Assembly (NCBI RefSeq): GCF_002531575.1
Contig: NZ_NWTI01000001.1
Coordinates: 635,869 to 699,868, forward strand
Length of the DNA: 64,000 bases
Source of the DNA: Bradyrhizobium sp. Y36
GTDB lineage: Bacteria > Pseudomonadota > Alphaproteobacteria > Rhizobiales > Xanthobacteraceae
Direction of reading: 5' to 3'
Part shown: piece by piece, positions 43,516-52,322 of the stretch
Position numbering within the stretch: the stretch's first letter is position 1
How the letters are laid out: each line of letters begins with the position of its first letter
The notes under the pieces: model-generated
Databases searched by the model: none
What the model was told of the DNA's origin: nothing
Seen by the model: the letters and a program-made list of their open reading frames with translations, nothing else
Position numbers and translations under genes: made by a program

Positions 43516-44754
43516 TTAGAACACCGTGCCGTCGCTGATCACTTTCAGCGGCGGCGAACCATCGGGCCTGCGCGCAAAGGCAATGGCGCGGCCGGCGGCC
43601 CAGCTGCCGCCTTCCAGGACGCTGGCGAGCGGCAATGTCTCGGGCGTGCGGCCGAGTTTTGCGCGAACCAGTTCAGCCAGACGATCCAGCAGCGCCACCG
43701 TCAGCGCGCGCCATTCCACGACGAGCAGCGAATCCACGGCATGCGCGCGTTCGGCATCCGCGGCATCGCGCAGGCGCAGCACCTCGTGATCGACGAACAG
43801 GCCGCCATTGCGGTATTCGGCGAGCCCGGTCAGCCCGTCGATGTCGGTGACTTCGAAGCCGGCGCGCTGCAGCGGCTCGATCAGCGAATAGCTCAGCCAT
43901 TGCGACAGCTTGTGCAGCGGCACGAGGCCCGCCGTTGCGTCGTCTGCTGTGATCGCCGGATGCCGCCAGCAATCGCCGAGCGGGACGCCGGCGAGTTCGA
44001 GCCGCGACGGCCAGATCGGCCCGAGCTGGTTCAGCACGGCCGACAGGATCGCGGGCGCGGCGATGGCGCCGCCATTCGCTTGCGCCGCAATGTAATCGAA
44101 CAGCCCGCCCGGCCGCGGCGTGTCACGCAGGCCGAACACCTCCGCGCGCTTCGAGACCTGCTTGCCCAGACATCGCAGCAGATCGGTGCGCCCGTCGAGC
44201 CCGAGCAGCGGATTGGCGTCGCTCACCTGGAAGGCCGAGGCGAGGGAGGCGAGCGGCAGGTTTGCAAGCGCCGTCGCATCGGCTCTGAATGGCGAGCTGG
44301 CATCGCCGGAGAAAAGACCGCTCGCAAACATCTCGAGGCTCGCGATGGCAAGCCCCTCGGACCGGCCGATGCTCTCGCCCGTCGCGGCGTCGCGATATCG
44401 CCAGGCTGCGCCCGCGCCGGCATCGAGCAGCACGCTGACGATGGCAAGGTCGAACTCCGCGCGCGCCCGCGCGGCGCGTTCCGGCCACGGCAGCGCATTT
44501 GCAAGGCCTGCCCAGCGGTCGACGCCGCCAATGACAAAATGCCGCCACCGCGCGTGGAAAGGCACGTCCAGCGCCGGATAGGCTTTTCGCGTCACCGCGA
44601 GCACGGCCTCGGCCACGCCATCCATGCGGTCGAGATCGATCGTGAAGTGGTTGAGCCCGCCGGCAAGGCCGATCCGAAGCATCTCGCCGGCGCGCGCGCG
44701 AACCGCTCCTGCGCTGAGCAGGGAGCGGGCCTGTTGTTCCAAAGCATCCGCCAT
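43516..44754 (-). CDS. urc4: URC4/urg3 family protein (DUF1688)
   Basis: A 412-residue DUF1688 protein, the bacterial counterpart of yeast Urc4. Stretches typical of the family are visible: MLRIGLAGGLNHFTIDLDRM, VPFHARWRHFVIGGVDRWAG, FQVSDANPLLGLDGRTDLLR, GDCWRHPAITADDATAGLVP and FVDHEVLRLRDAADAERAH. In yeast it is required to use uracil as nitrogen source together with Urc1; its chemistry is thought to be hydrolytic removal at the ribosyl level but is not settled. It follows urc1 with a 7-base gap. Confidence 0.92.
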   Translation of the reverse strand: MADALEQQARSLLSAGAVRARAGEMLRIGLAGGLNHFTIDLDRMDGVAEAVLAVTRKAYPALDVPFHARWRHFVIGGVDRWAGLANALPWPERAARARAEFDLAIVSVLLDAGAGAAWRYRDAATGESIGRSEGLAIASLEMFASGLFSGDASSPFRADATALANLPLASLASAFQVSDANPLLGLDGRTDLLRCLGKQVSKRAEVFGLRDTPRPGGLFDYIAAQANGGAIAAPAILSAVLNQLGPIWPSRLELAGVPLGDCWRHPAITADDATAGLVPLHKLSQWLSYSLIEPLQRAGFEVTDIDGLTGLAEYRNGGLFVDHEVLRLRDAADAERAHAVDSLLVVEWRALTVALLDRLAELVRAKLGRTPETLPLASVLEGGSWAAGRAIAFARRPDGSPPLKVISDGTVF

Positions 44755-44761
44755 TGCGCGA

Positions 44762-46018
44762 TCAGTATTTTTCCAGCGAACGTCCGACCACGCCGTTCAC
44801 GTCCTTTTCCGGTGCGATGTCGGACGAGTAATAGCCGGCAGCCTTCTTGGCGGCGATCTCGACATGGGCGTCGGCCGGGATCAGCTCGAGCGGGATCGGC
44901 ACGCGCTCGACGATGTCGATGCCTTGCGAGGTCAGCGCGTCGTATTTCATGTCGCTCATCGACAGGAAGCGGTCGATGCGCTTCAGGCCCAGCCAGTGGA
45001 TCGTATCCGGCATGAGCTGCTGGAAGCGGGCATCCTGCACGCCGGCGACGCATTCGGTGCGCTCGAAATAGGCGGCGGCCGCATCGCCGTCCTCCTGGCG
45101 CTTGCGCGCATTGTAGACCAGGAACTTTGTCACTTCGCCGAGCGCGCGGCCTTCCTTGCGGTTATAGACCACGAGCCCGAGCCCGCCCTCCTGCGCGCCG
45201 CGCGCGGATTCCTCGATGCCGTGGATCAGATAGGGCCGGCAGGTGCAGATGTCGGAGCCGAACACGTCGGAGCCGTTGCACTCGTCATGCACGCGGCAGG
45301 TGATCCTGGTGCGATGGTCGGGCAGCTTGGTCACGTCGCCGAACATGTAGACCGTGGTGCCGCCGATCGGCGGCAGGAACACCTTCATGTCCGGCCGGGT
45401 CACGAGCTCGGGGAACATGCCGGCGGTCTGCTCGAACAGCGTGCGCCGCAGCTCGGTCTCGCCGGTGCCGAAGCGCGCCGCGAGGCCGGGCAGGTACCAG
45501 ACCGGGTCGATCGCGATCTTCACCACGGAGACGCTGCCATTGGCATGCACGACCTCGCCGTCGGCGCGCAGCCGTTTTGCGGCGAGCGCCTCGCGGATCT
45601 CCGGCAGGTCCAGCCGCGCGCGCGTCACCGCGATGCTCGGGCGGATGTCGGAGCCTTCGGCGATCTCCTTGCCGAAATTCTCCGCGACCAGATGCCCCCA
45701 GGGATCGAGCGCGACGATCTTGGCGGGATCGCGCCATTGCTCGAACGGGCCGATGGTGGCCGCCGGAAACGTGTTGGTGAGATCGGGCCTGCGAATCGGA
45801 TCGAGCGCGCCGGCGGACACCGCGAGCGCGCGGTACATCGCATAGGAGCCGCCATGGCTGCCGATCACGTTGCGATCGCCCGCGCGTGACACCGTGCCGA
45901 TGATCGGTCCGCGCGCGCGTGCGTCGGCCGCGCCCCAATGGATCGGGAAGGCGGACTTGCGGCCCGGCTCCGGATGCGAGGTGAGGCGGATGTGGTCGGT
46001 ACGGTTCGCGCGGCTCAT
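44762..46018 (-). CDS. urc1: GTP cyclohydrolase II-like uracil catabolism enzyme URC1
   Basis: A 418-residue RibA-related protein. The zinc Cys triad of GTP cyclohydrolase II is kept (ITCRVHDECNGSDVFGSDIC continuing to C-x-C), preceded by a long N-terminal part (GSHGGSYAMYRALAVSAGAL, DPWGHLVAENFGKEIAEGSD) that riboflavin RibA lacks. This long form with DUF1688 and UPRTase neighbours identifies the URC uracil-degradation enzyme, thought to open the pyrimidine ring of a uracil nucleotide. The start at 46018 has gggag 7 bases before it. A promoter and an intrinsic terminator lie in its leader (see 46031-46146). Confidence 0.92.
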   Translation of the reverse strand: MSRANRTDHIRLTSHPEPGRKSAFPIHWGAADARARGPIIGTVSRAGDRNVIGSHGGSYAMYRALAVSAGALDPIRRPDLTNTFPAATIGPFEQWRDPAKIVALDPWGHLVAENFGKEIAEGSDIRPSIAVTRARLDLPEIREALAAKRLRADGEVVHANGSVSVVKIAIDPVWYLPGLAARFGTGETELRRTLFEQTAGMFPELVTRPDMKVFLPPIGGTTVYMFGDVTKLPDHRTRITCRVHDECNGSDVFGSDICTCRPYLIHGIEESARGAQEGGLGLVVYNRKEGRALGEVTKFLVYNARKRQEDGDAAAAYFERTECVAGVQDARFQQLMPDTIHWLGLKRIDRFLSMSDMKYDALTSQGIDIVERVPIPLELIPADAHVEIAAKKAAGYYSSDIAPEKDVNGVVGRSLEKY

Positions 46019-46030
46019 GTCCAGGCTCCC

Positions 46031-46066
46031 AAAAAGCCAACGGCCCGCCGCTCGGACGGGCCTGGC
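46031..46066 (-). terminator. Intrinsic terminator in the urc1 leader
   Basis: Read on the minus strand, gcca-ggcccg pairs with cgggcc-(gt)-tggc around a 9-base loop and is followed at once by five U residues. The U-tract ends 12 bases before the urc1 ATG and touches its Shine-Dalgarno. No minus-strand gene lies within 1.6 kb upstream, so it cannot serve to end another gene; it fits premature termination of urc1 mRNA. Confidence 0.8.
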
Positions 46067-46068
46067 TC

Positions 46069-46106
46069 GCTTGCGGCACCACCCTCGGAACGTCGGCGAC
46101 GCAAGC
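46069..46106 (-). promoter_or_regulatory. Leader stem-loop before the urc1 terminator, candidate attenuator or riboswitch aptamer
   Basis: On the minus strand a perfect 7-bp stem (gcuugcg / cgcaagc) closes a 24-base loop that contains cgccgacguuccgagggugg. It begins about 6 bases after the predicted transcription start and ends 2 bases before the terminator. The compact order (start, closed stem, terminator, Shine-Dalgarno) is that of a ligand- or protein-sensing leader. I cannot match it to a named riboswitch class. Confidence 0.6.
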
Positions 46107-46118
46107 TCAATCAAACAT

Positions 46119-46146
46119 ATTGTAGCCGCCGGCGACGACAGACAAG
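46119..46146 (-). promoter_or_regulatory. Predicted sigma-70-type promoter of the urc operon
   Basis: On the minus strand the -35 element CTTGTC (46146-46141) and the -10 element TACAAT (46124-46119) are 16 bases apart. The start should fall near 46112, giving a leader of about 94 bases before the urc1 ATG. The -35 resembles the alphaproteobacterial CTTGAC form. Nothing else in the 325-base gap 46019-46343 looks coding. Confidence 0.6.
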
Positions 46147-46343
46147 TTAATCGTGGGGTCGGCCCGAAGGCCCGCTCCCACGCTCGCCTGGTCCGGCGAA
46201 AGGCGCCACAACAGGCCGTATATCTATGTAATCATTTGGATTTTTGAAGGGGCCGGCGGCCCGTCTGCGGTCCAAACAGGTGACTGGATAAAACCTGCAT
46301 ATTCGGACATATCGACCGGATCGGTCCTGTCCCGGAGACCCCC

Positions 46344-47468
<1,125 letters not shown>

Positions 47469-47480
47469 GCGGAGGTGGCG

Positions 47481-47644
47481 CTTACCCTCCCCTGGAGGGG
47501 GAGGGTCGATCGCGCGCAGCGCGATCGGGGTGGGGTGATCTCTCCACTCGGGCAGTCAACGTGAGGATAGATCACCCCACCCCGTCTCACATTTTCGCTG
47601 CGCTCAAATGCGAGCCGACCCTCCCCCTCCAGGGGAGGGTAAGA
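47481..47644. repeat. Large intergenic palindromic repeat, family F
   Basis: It has the ends cttaccctcccctggaggg and ccctccaggggagggtaag with internal gatcggggtggggtgatctc and a complementary tagatcaccccaccccg. It fills the convergent junction between the PLP enzyme and the DUF2927 gene, 12 and 5 bases from the stops. Confidence 0.87.
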
Positions 47645-47649
47645 GCACC

Positions 47650-48465
47650 TCACTCCTTCAGATCATTCACCTGCTTCACCCACGTCCGCACGTCGGCGAG
47701 CACGGTGGGCAGCACCGCCTTGACCTCGGCCACGGTCATGCCCGCCTTGATGCGGGGATCGTACAAGAGATTGAGGATGTACTGATCGTAGACGTCGAAA
47801 TAGCCCATCGAGACGTTGTCGTTGAACATGGTCCAGGGCACGCTCGCGGTGTCGTTGATCGGCCCGAGCGATTGCAGCAGCTCCTCATAGGCGCAGTCGA
47901 GAAATGTGAAATCGCCGTTGTCGACGGTGAGGATGACGTCGGAATGCTCGATCTCGAAATTGTCGTTCTTGCGGAAGCCGGACAGGCATTGCGGGTCGAG
48001 CGAGGAGCGGATCTCGCGCGCCTTCTCCGCGCCGTAGAAGCTCGAGATGGTGCGGAACAGATCGCGGTCGCGCACCAGCTTCACGCGCACATTCGCCGCT
48101 TCGTTGGTGTCGATCATGGCGATGTCGAGATGCTGCACGCGCTTGCCGATGTCGGCCACGACCTTGGCCAGCTGCGCCTTGCGATCGGCGCGGTCGCTCT
48201 CGGCGTAGACGCGCACCGGTCCGTCGAACTTGCGGATGCGGTCGACGCGGCCGGCGAGATGATATTCGGCGCCGAACGCCGTCTTCAAGAAGCCGTCGAC
48301 GATCTCGCCGTCGCTGAAGCTCTTCTTCTCGGCCCGCTGGCGCGAGGAGATCGCGGGCAATTCGCCCGCGACGGCCGTGACCGCGACGTCAGGCGCAAGG
48401 GCGAGCGCTGCGAACGTCAGCAGGGCGGAGCGGAAGGCAAGCGAGGGCGGGGCGAATGCGCTCAT
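47650..48465 (-). CDS. DUF2927 family secreted protein
   Basis: A 271-residue protein with an N-terminal signal (ALLTFAALALAPDVAVTAVA). The body shows DUF2927-type stretches: SDGEIVDGFLKTAFGAEYHL at the start of the domain, KFDGPVRVYAESDRADRKAQ, PQCLSGFRKNDNFEIEHSDV and QYILNLLYDPRIKAGMTVAE. Two cysteines (PQCLSGF and LDCAYEE) could pair after export. The function is not known; the fold is of metalloprotease-like or binding type in related entries, which is uncertain. It stands alone, facing away from the L,D-transpeptidase gene across a repeat. Confidence 0.8.
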   Translation of the reverse strand: MSAFAPPSLAFRSALLTFAALALAPDVAVTAVAGELPAISSRQRAEKKSFSDGEIVDGFLKTAFGAEYHLAGRVDRIRKFDGPVRVYAESDRADRKAQLAKVVADIGKRVQHLDIAMIDTNEAANVRVKLVRDRDLFRTISSFYGAEKAREIRSSLDPQCLSGFRKNDNFEIEHSDVILTVDNGDFTFLDCAYEELLQSLGPINDTASVPWTMFNDNVSMGYFDVYDQYILNLLYDPRIKAGMTVAEVKAVLPTVLADVRTWVKQVNDLKE

Positions 48466-48573
48466 CGTCGCACGACGCTGCCGTATTCACGTCGCGCGCA
48501 CAAGACCGCAGATTCACGCGGTCTGCGAGTTCCCGGCGTTGTCTGTCGCAAGAGCGCTACAGGGCCGTAGTAT

Positions 48574-48698
48574 CGTAGGGTGGGCAAAGCGACTTGTCCG
48601 CCATAGCTCGAAGAGCGACGGCGGAAGCGTGCCCACGTATCTTTTACGGTCGACAGACATGGTGGGCACGGCGCAAGTGCGCCTTTGCCCACCCTACG
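48574..48698. repeat. Intergenic palindromic repeat, family A
   Basis: The arms cgtagggtgggcaaagc and gcctttgcccaccctacg match the copy at 1554-1645, with a longer centre that includes cgccatagctcgaagagcga. It lies 15 bases beyond the stop of the L,D-transpeptidase gene. Confidence 0.87.
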
Positions 48699-48712
48699 GA
48701 AGCCTGCCAGGG

Positions 48713-49291
48713 TCAGTTGTTCAGCACCACCACCGTGGTGCCGACCCCGACGCGGCTATAGAGATCGCTGACGTCGTCATTCGTCATGCGGAAGCAGCCC
48801 GAGGAGACCGCCTGGCCGATCGTCTCCGGCTCGTTGGAGCCATGGATGCGGTACAGCGTCGAGCCCAGATACATGGCGCGCGCGCCGAGCGGATTGTCGA
48901 TGCCGCCCTTCATGTGCCGCGGCAGATCGGGCCGGCGCGCCAGCATCTGCGACGGAGGCGTCCAGTCCGGCCATTCCTTCTTGGCGGTGATCCTGTGCAC
49001 CCCGCCCCAGCGGAAGCCGTCGCGGCCGACGCCGATGCCGTAGCGCAGCGCCTGGCCATTCTGGAGCACCAGATACAGGCGCCGCTCGCTGGTGTTCACC
49101 ACGATCGTGCCGGGGGCGTAGTTGCCGTTGTACATGACGGTGGTGCGGGGGATCGGATTGGCGCCGGAACGGAAGAAGTTCGGGCCGCCGCCCATGATGT
49201 CGCGCGAGTCGAATTCCTCCGCGAGCGCGCCGCCTGCGGTGGCCGACAGCAGTGCGATGGCGGCAATCGGCGCGGCAAAAAACCGGATCAT
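48713..49291 (-). CDS. L,D-transpeptidase (YkuD domain)
   Basis: A 192-residue exported enzyme. Residues 1-25 form the signal peptide (FFAAPIAAIALLSATAGGAL). The YkuD domain covers about 60-190, with the catalytic motif IHGSNEPETIGQAVSSGCFR near residues 145-167, where the His and Cys form the active site. It forms 3-3 crosslinks in peptidoglycan or anchors proteins to it. The start at 49291 has gggag 4 bases ahead and removes a 21-codon upstream extension. It is one of many L,D-transpeptidases usual in this group of bacteria. Confidence 0.94.
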   Translation of the reverse strand: MIRFFAAPIAAIALLSATAGGALAEEFDSRDIMGGGPNFFRSGANPIPRTTVMYNGNYAPGTIVVNTSERRLYLVLQNGQALRYGIGVGRDGFRWGGVHRITAKKEWPDWTPPSQMLARRPDLPRHMKGGIDNPLGARAMYLGSTLYRIHGSNEPETIGQAVSSGCFRMTNDDVSDLYSRVGVGTTVVVLNN

Positions 49292-49533
49292 TGTCTCCCC
49301 CAGAAAAAATCGATTCAACAAAGGCCACAGGCCATATTTGCAGGCTTTCCGCAAGCCACGGCCCCGTGAGGACCTCGTTCCGGACCGGCGTTATCAAATC
49401 GGCAACCATGCCGGCCTGCCCCCAGCCGGCGCGCCGCGGCGCGGGGCAGGGCCGCGATGGCGGCTCTTGCTTTGACGGAACGCGCGAACAATGATTGACC
49501 GAGCGAATATCTGGACATGCTGCGGAGCTTGGG

Positions 49534-51081
49534 ATGAACGGTGCGGAAAGCCTGGTACGGACGATGGTCAAGGGTGGGGTGGATGTCTGCTTCACCAACC
49601 CAGGCACCTCCGAGATGCATTTTGTCGCAGCCCTTGATCGTGTGCCGGGCATGCGCTGCGTGCTCGGCCTGTTCGAGGGCGTGGTGACCGGCGCCGCCGA
49701 CGGCTATTACCGCATGAAGGGCACGCCGGCCTCGACCCTGCTGCATCTCGGCCCGGGTCTCGCCAACGGCCTTGCCAACCTGCACAACGCCAAGAAGGCC
49801 AATTCCGGCATCGTCAACATCGTCGGCCAGCATGCCGTCTACCACATCGACTACAACGCGCCGCTCACCTCCGACATCGAGGGCCTGGCCCGGCCGATGT
49901 CGTCCTGGGTCCGGACCTCGCCGAATTCCAAGTCGGTTGCCGCCGACGGCGCCGCGGCGATCGCCGCCGCCAGGAGCGCGCCGGGGCAGATCGCGACCCT
50001 GATCCTGCCTGCCGACACCGCCTGGAACGAGGCCGACGGCATCGCCGAGGTGCCGGCCGAGCAGCAGCGCGCGAGCTACTCGCCGCAGGCGGTCGAGCAG
50101 GCCGCAAAGATCCTGCACGGCGACGGCGAGGGCACGCTCTTGCTGATGACCGGCAGCGCCCTGAGCGAGCAGGGTCTCGCGCTCGCCGAGCGCATCGCCG
50201 CCAAGACCGGCTGCACCGTGATGGGCCCGACCTTCCGCCCCAGGATGGCGCGCGGCCGCGGCCGCTACTCGATCGACCGCATCCATTACGTGATCGAGAA
50301 CGCGCTGCCGATGCTGGCCAAGTTCCGCCACATCGTGCTGGTCGAGTCCGACGATCCCGTGGCGTTCTTCGCCTATCCGAACAAGCCGAGCATGCTCAAG
50401 CCGGAGGGTTGCGACGTGCATCGCATGACCTCCTGGGGCGAGAATTCGGTCGCAGCGCTCGAAGCGCTTGCCGGCGCGGTGAAGGCCAGCGCCAAGGACG
50501 TCAAGCCGCAGGCGGTGCAGGAACTGATCAAGCCGACCGGCGCGCTGACTTTCGCCTCGATCGCGCAGGCGATCGCATGTGCGATCCCCGAGAACGCGAT
50601 CATGGTCGATGAGTCCCTGACGACCGGTCGCGGCTTCTTCCCGCCGACCGCGGCGGCGGCTCCCCATGACTGGCTGCAGAACATGGGCGGCTCGATCGGC
50701 TTCTCCACGCCGCTGTCGATTGGTGCTGCGATCGCCTGCCCGGACCGCAAGGTCATCACCATGGTCGGCGACGGCAGCGCGATGTACACGATCCAGTCGC
50801 TGTGGACCCAGGCGCGCGAGAATCTCGACATCGTCACCATCGTGTTCGCCAACCGCATCTACCAGATCCTGCGCGGCGAGTTCGACAATGTCGGCGCCGG
50901 CGAACCCGGCCAGCGCGCCAACGACATGCTCCGGCTCGATCGTCCGACGCTCGACTTCGTGGCGCTGGCCAAGGGCATGGGCGTGCCCGGCCGCGCGGTC
51001 ACCAATGCCGACGAGTTCAACAAGGCGCTGGCCGAGGCCGTCGCCGAGCCCGGCCCGCGGCTGATCGAAGTCCAGATGTAG
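49534..51081 (+). CDS. Thiamine-diphosphate enzyme, acetolactate synthase large-subunit-like
   Basis: A 515-residue TPP enzyme of the acetolactate synthase fold: FTNPGTSEMHFVAALDRVPG, catalytic Glu in LGLFEGVVTGAADGYYRM, and the TPP motif VGDGSAMYTIQSLWTQARE with an N-R-I-Y-Q-I-L segment after it. The residue after the Glu-containing loop reads LLHLGPGLANGLANLHNA, as in a subgroup annotated IlvB-like without a regulatory subunit. No ilvH-type gene is next to it, so branched-chain synthesis is not the likely role. ATG 49534 has ggag 6 bases ahead. It is distinct from the benzoylformate-decarboxylase-like enzyme at 30957. Confidence 0.88.
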   Translation: MNGAESLVRTMVKGGVDVCFTNPGTSEMHFVAALDRVPGMRCVLGLFEGVVTGAADGYYRMKGTPASTLLHLGPGLANGLANLHNAKKANSGIVNIVGQHAVYHIDYNAPLTSDIEGLARPMSSWVRTSPNSKSVAADGAAAIAAARSAPGQIATLILPADTAWNEADGIAEVPAEQQRASYSPQAVEQAAKILHGDGEGTLLLMTGSALSEQGLALAERIAAKTGCTVMGPTFRPRMARGRGRYSIDRIHYVIENALPMLAKFRHIVLVESDDPVAFFAYPNKPSMLKPEGCDVHRMTSWGENSVAALEALAGAVKASAKDVKPQAVQELIKPTGALTFASIAQAIACAIPENAIMVDESLTTGRGFFPPTAAAAPHDWLQNMGGSIGFSTPLSIGAAIACPDRKVITMVGDGSAMYTIQSLWTQARENLDIVTIVFANRIYQILRGEFDNVGAGEPGQRANDMLRLDRPTLDFVALAKGMGVPGRAVTNADEFNKALAEAVAEPGPRLIEVQM

Positions 51082-51094
51082 GATCTCTCCCCAC

Positions 51095-51215
51095 GTCGTC
51101 CCGGCGAACGCCGGGACCCATACGCCGCAGCAATAGTTTTGCGAAGACTCGGAGTTACCAACCCGCGCTAAAACCACCCCCTGTGGTTATGGGTCCCGGC
51201 TTTCGCCGGGACGAC
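51095..51215. repeat. Intergenic palindromic repeat, family E
   Basis: The ends gtcgtcccggcgaacgccgg and ccggctttcgccgggacgac pair; the centre holds ttttgcgaagactcggagtt as in the copy at 23120. It lies between two plus-strand genes, 37 bases before the next start. Confidence 0.87.
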
Positions 51216-51251
51216 ACCGAACTAGGTCCGTGTGATGAGCCCGGAGGCACG

Positions 51252-51770
51252 ATGCAGACCGAGCTGAACAAGGTGATCGCGGCTGTCCGGGACTTCTACG
51301 CCCACGAAGGCTTTCTGTTCGAGAAGGACATCGGCGAGCGCACGGTCACGCACCGCTTCGCCGTGCATCTGGAGAAGCAGTTCTCCGGCTGGTCGGTCGA
51401 CTGCAATTACGACCGGCTCGGCGAACGCACGCTGCATCTGCCGCACGGCACCATCATCTCGACCGACGATCATCTGGGAAAGTCGATCTACCCCGACGTC
51501 GTCGTGCATCAGCGCGAGATCCCGAACAATCTGCTCACCGTGGAGATCCGCAAGGCGAGCAATCACACGCCGCTGGAGCACGATCAGCACAAGCTGCGGG
51601 CGCTGACCGACGTGAACGTCTGGTTTCCCTATTGGATCGGCGTGCTGCTGGTGATGGACAAGGACCGGGTGACGATGTCGGAGGTCTATGTCAGCGGCGC
51701 CGTCGATGATCCGCTGTCAAGCTGGTTCGCGGCGCGGCTCGGGGAGATCGGGCTCAGGGCGGGGCCATAG
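51252..51770 (+). CDS. Uncharacterised protein with a PD-(D/E)XK nuclease-like motif
   Basis: A 172-residue protein that I do not recognise as a named family. The central part has IYPDVVVHQ followed about 12 residues later by LLTVEIRKASN, which fits the PD-(D/E)XK nuclease signature (Asp, then Glu-x-Lys on the next strand, here E-I-R-K). A Glu in the first helix (FYAHEGFLFEKDIGERTVTH) could be the usual extra acidic residue. No methylase or partner gene of a restriction system is next to it. ATG 51252 follows ggaggcac, a strong Shine-Dalgarno. Confidence 0.75.
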   Translation: MQTELNKVIAAVRDFYAHEGFLFEKDIGERTVTHRFAVHLEKQFSGWSVDCNYDRLGERTLHLPHGTIISTDDHLGKSIYPDVVVHQREIPNNLLTVEIRKASNHTPLEHDQHKLRALTDVNVWFPYWIGVLLVMDKDRVTMSEVYVSGAVDDPLSSWFAARLGEIGLRAGP

Positions 51771-52052
51771 GGGCGTCTGCTTCCAGCCGTCGGATTCGAT
51801 GACAAAGCCGCGGTCGCTCGCCTGGCCCGCCGGCGCCGACTGCCGATCACGCCTTTGCGGACGCGCGGCCGGCTCTCCTGCAGCGCCGACGCCGGGTTAA
51901 TTCCGGAAGCGGCGGAACGTTGATGCTCGGGAAATGTTGGCCTCACGGAGACCGAATCTTCGCTCGCAGCGGGACAGTCGCCATCGCGGCCGGAGCGGCG
52001 TAACGCCCGCCCGGTCGCGATCTGCTTCATCCCTTCATCGCGAGAAGACCAC

Positions 52053-52244
52053 ATGCTCAGACACAAGCCGACCTTTTTCCGCAATTCGTTGGATTTGAGA
52101 GATAAAGTGCTGGTCAAGGTCCTGCGCAAGCGGCTCAATCTGTCGGACAAGCAATTCGCCAGCGTCGTCCGCAAGTCTGGCAGCTCGATCGCCGCCATCA
52201 CCAAGGAGGCCTCCGCTTTGAAGGAAGCCTCTACCTCGAAGTAG
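52053..52244 (+). CDS. Small basic protein, 63 aa, hypothetical
   Basis: The frame gives MLRHKPTFFRNSLDLRDKVL with a Lys/Arg-rich first half and a tail ending ALKEASTSK. Third codon positions are GC-rich, and gagaag lies before the ATG. No domain is visible. The 282 bases before it (51771-52052) hold no gene I can support. It may be real but is unsupported beyond codon use. Confidence 0.45.
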   Translation: MLRHKPTFFRNSLDLRDKVLVKVLRKRLNLSDKQFASVVRKSGSSIAAITKEASALKEASTSK

Positions 52245-52322
52245 CGAGCCGCCGGGGCCGTTGCCGGCCCGCGTCGTCCGCGCGGCCGGTTCGCGCCGGT
52301 GCAGTTGGAGTCGGGCCCAAGC

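Noticed and set aside
47481..47644. Family F palindromes as classic intrinsic terminators
   Set aside because: The hairpins are strong but no T-run follows on either strand, so they were kept as repeats with a possible read-through-blocking role.
49315..51177. A 620-codon minus-strand frame opposite the TPP enzyme
   Set aside because: The plus-strand protein has the TPP and FAD-fold motifs; the antisense translation is a composition artefact.
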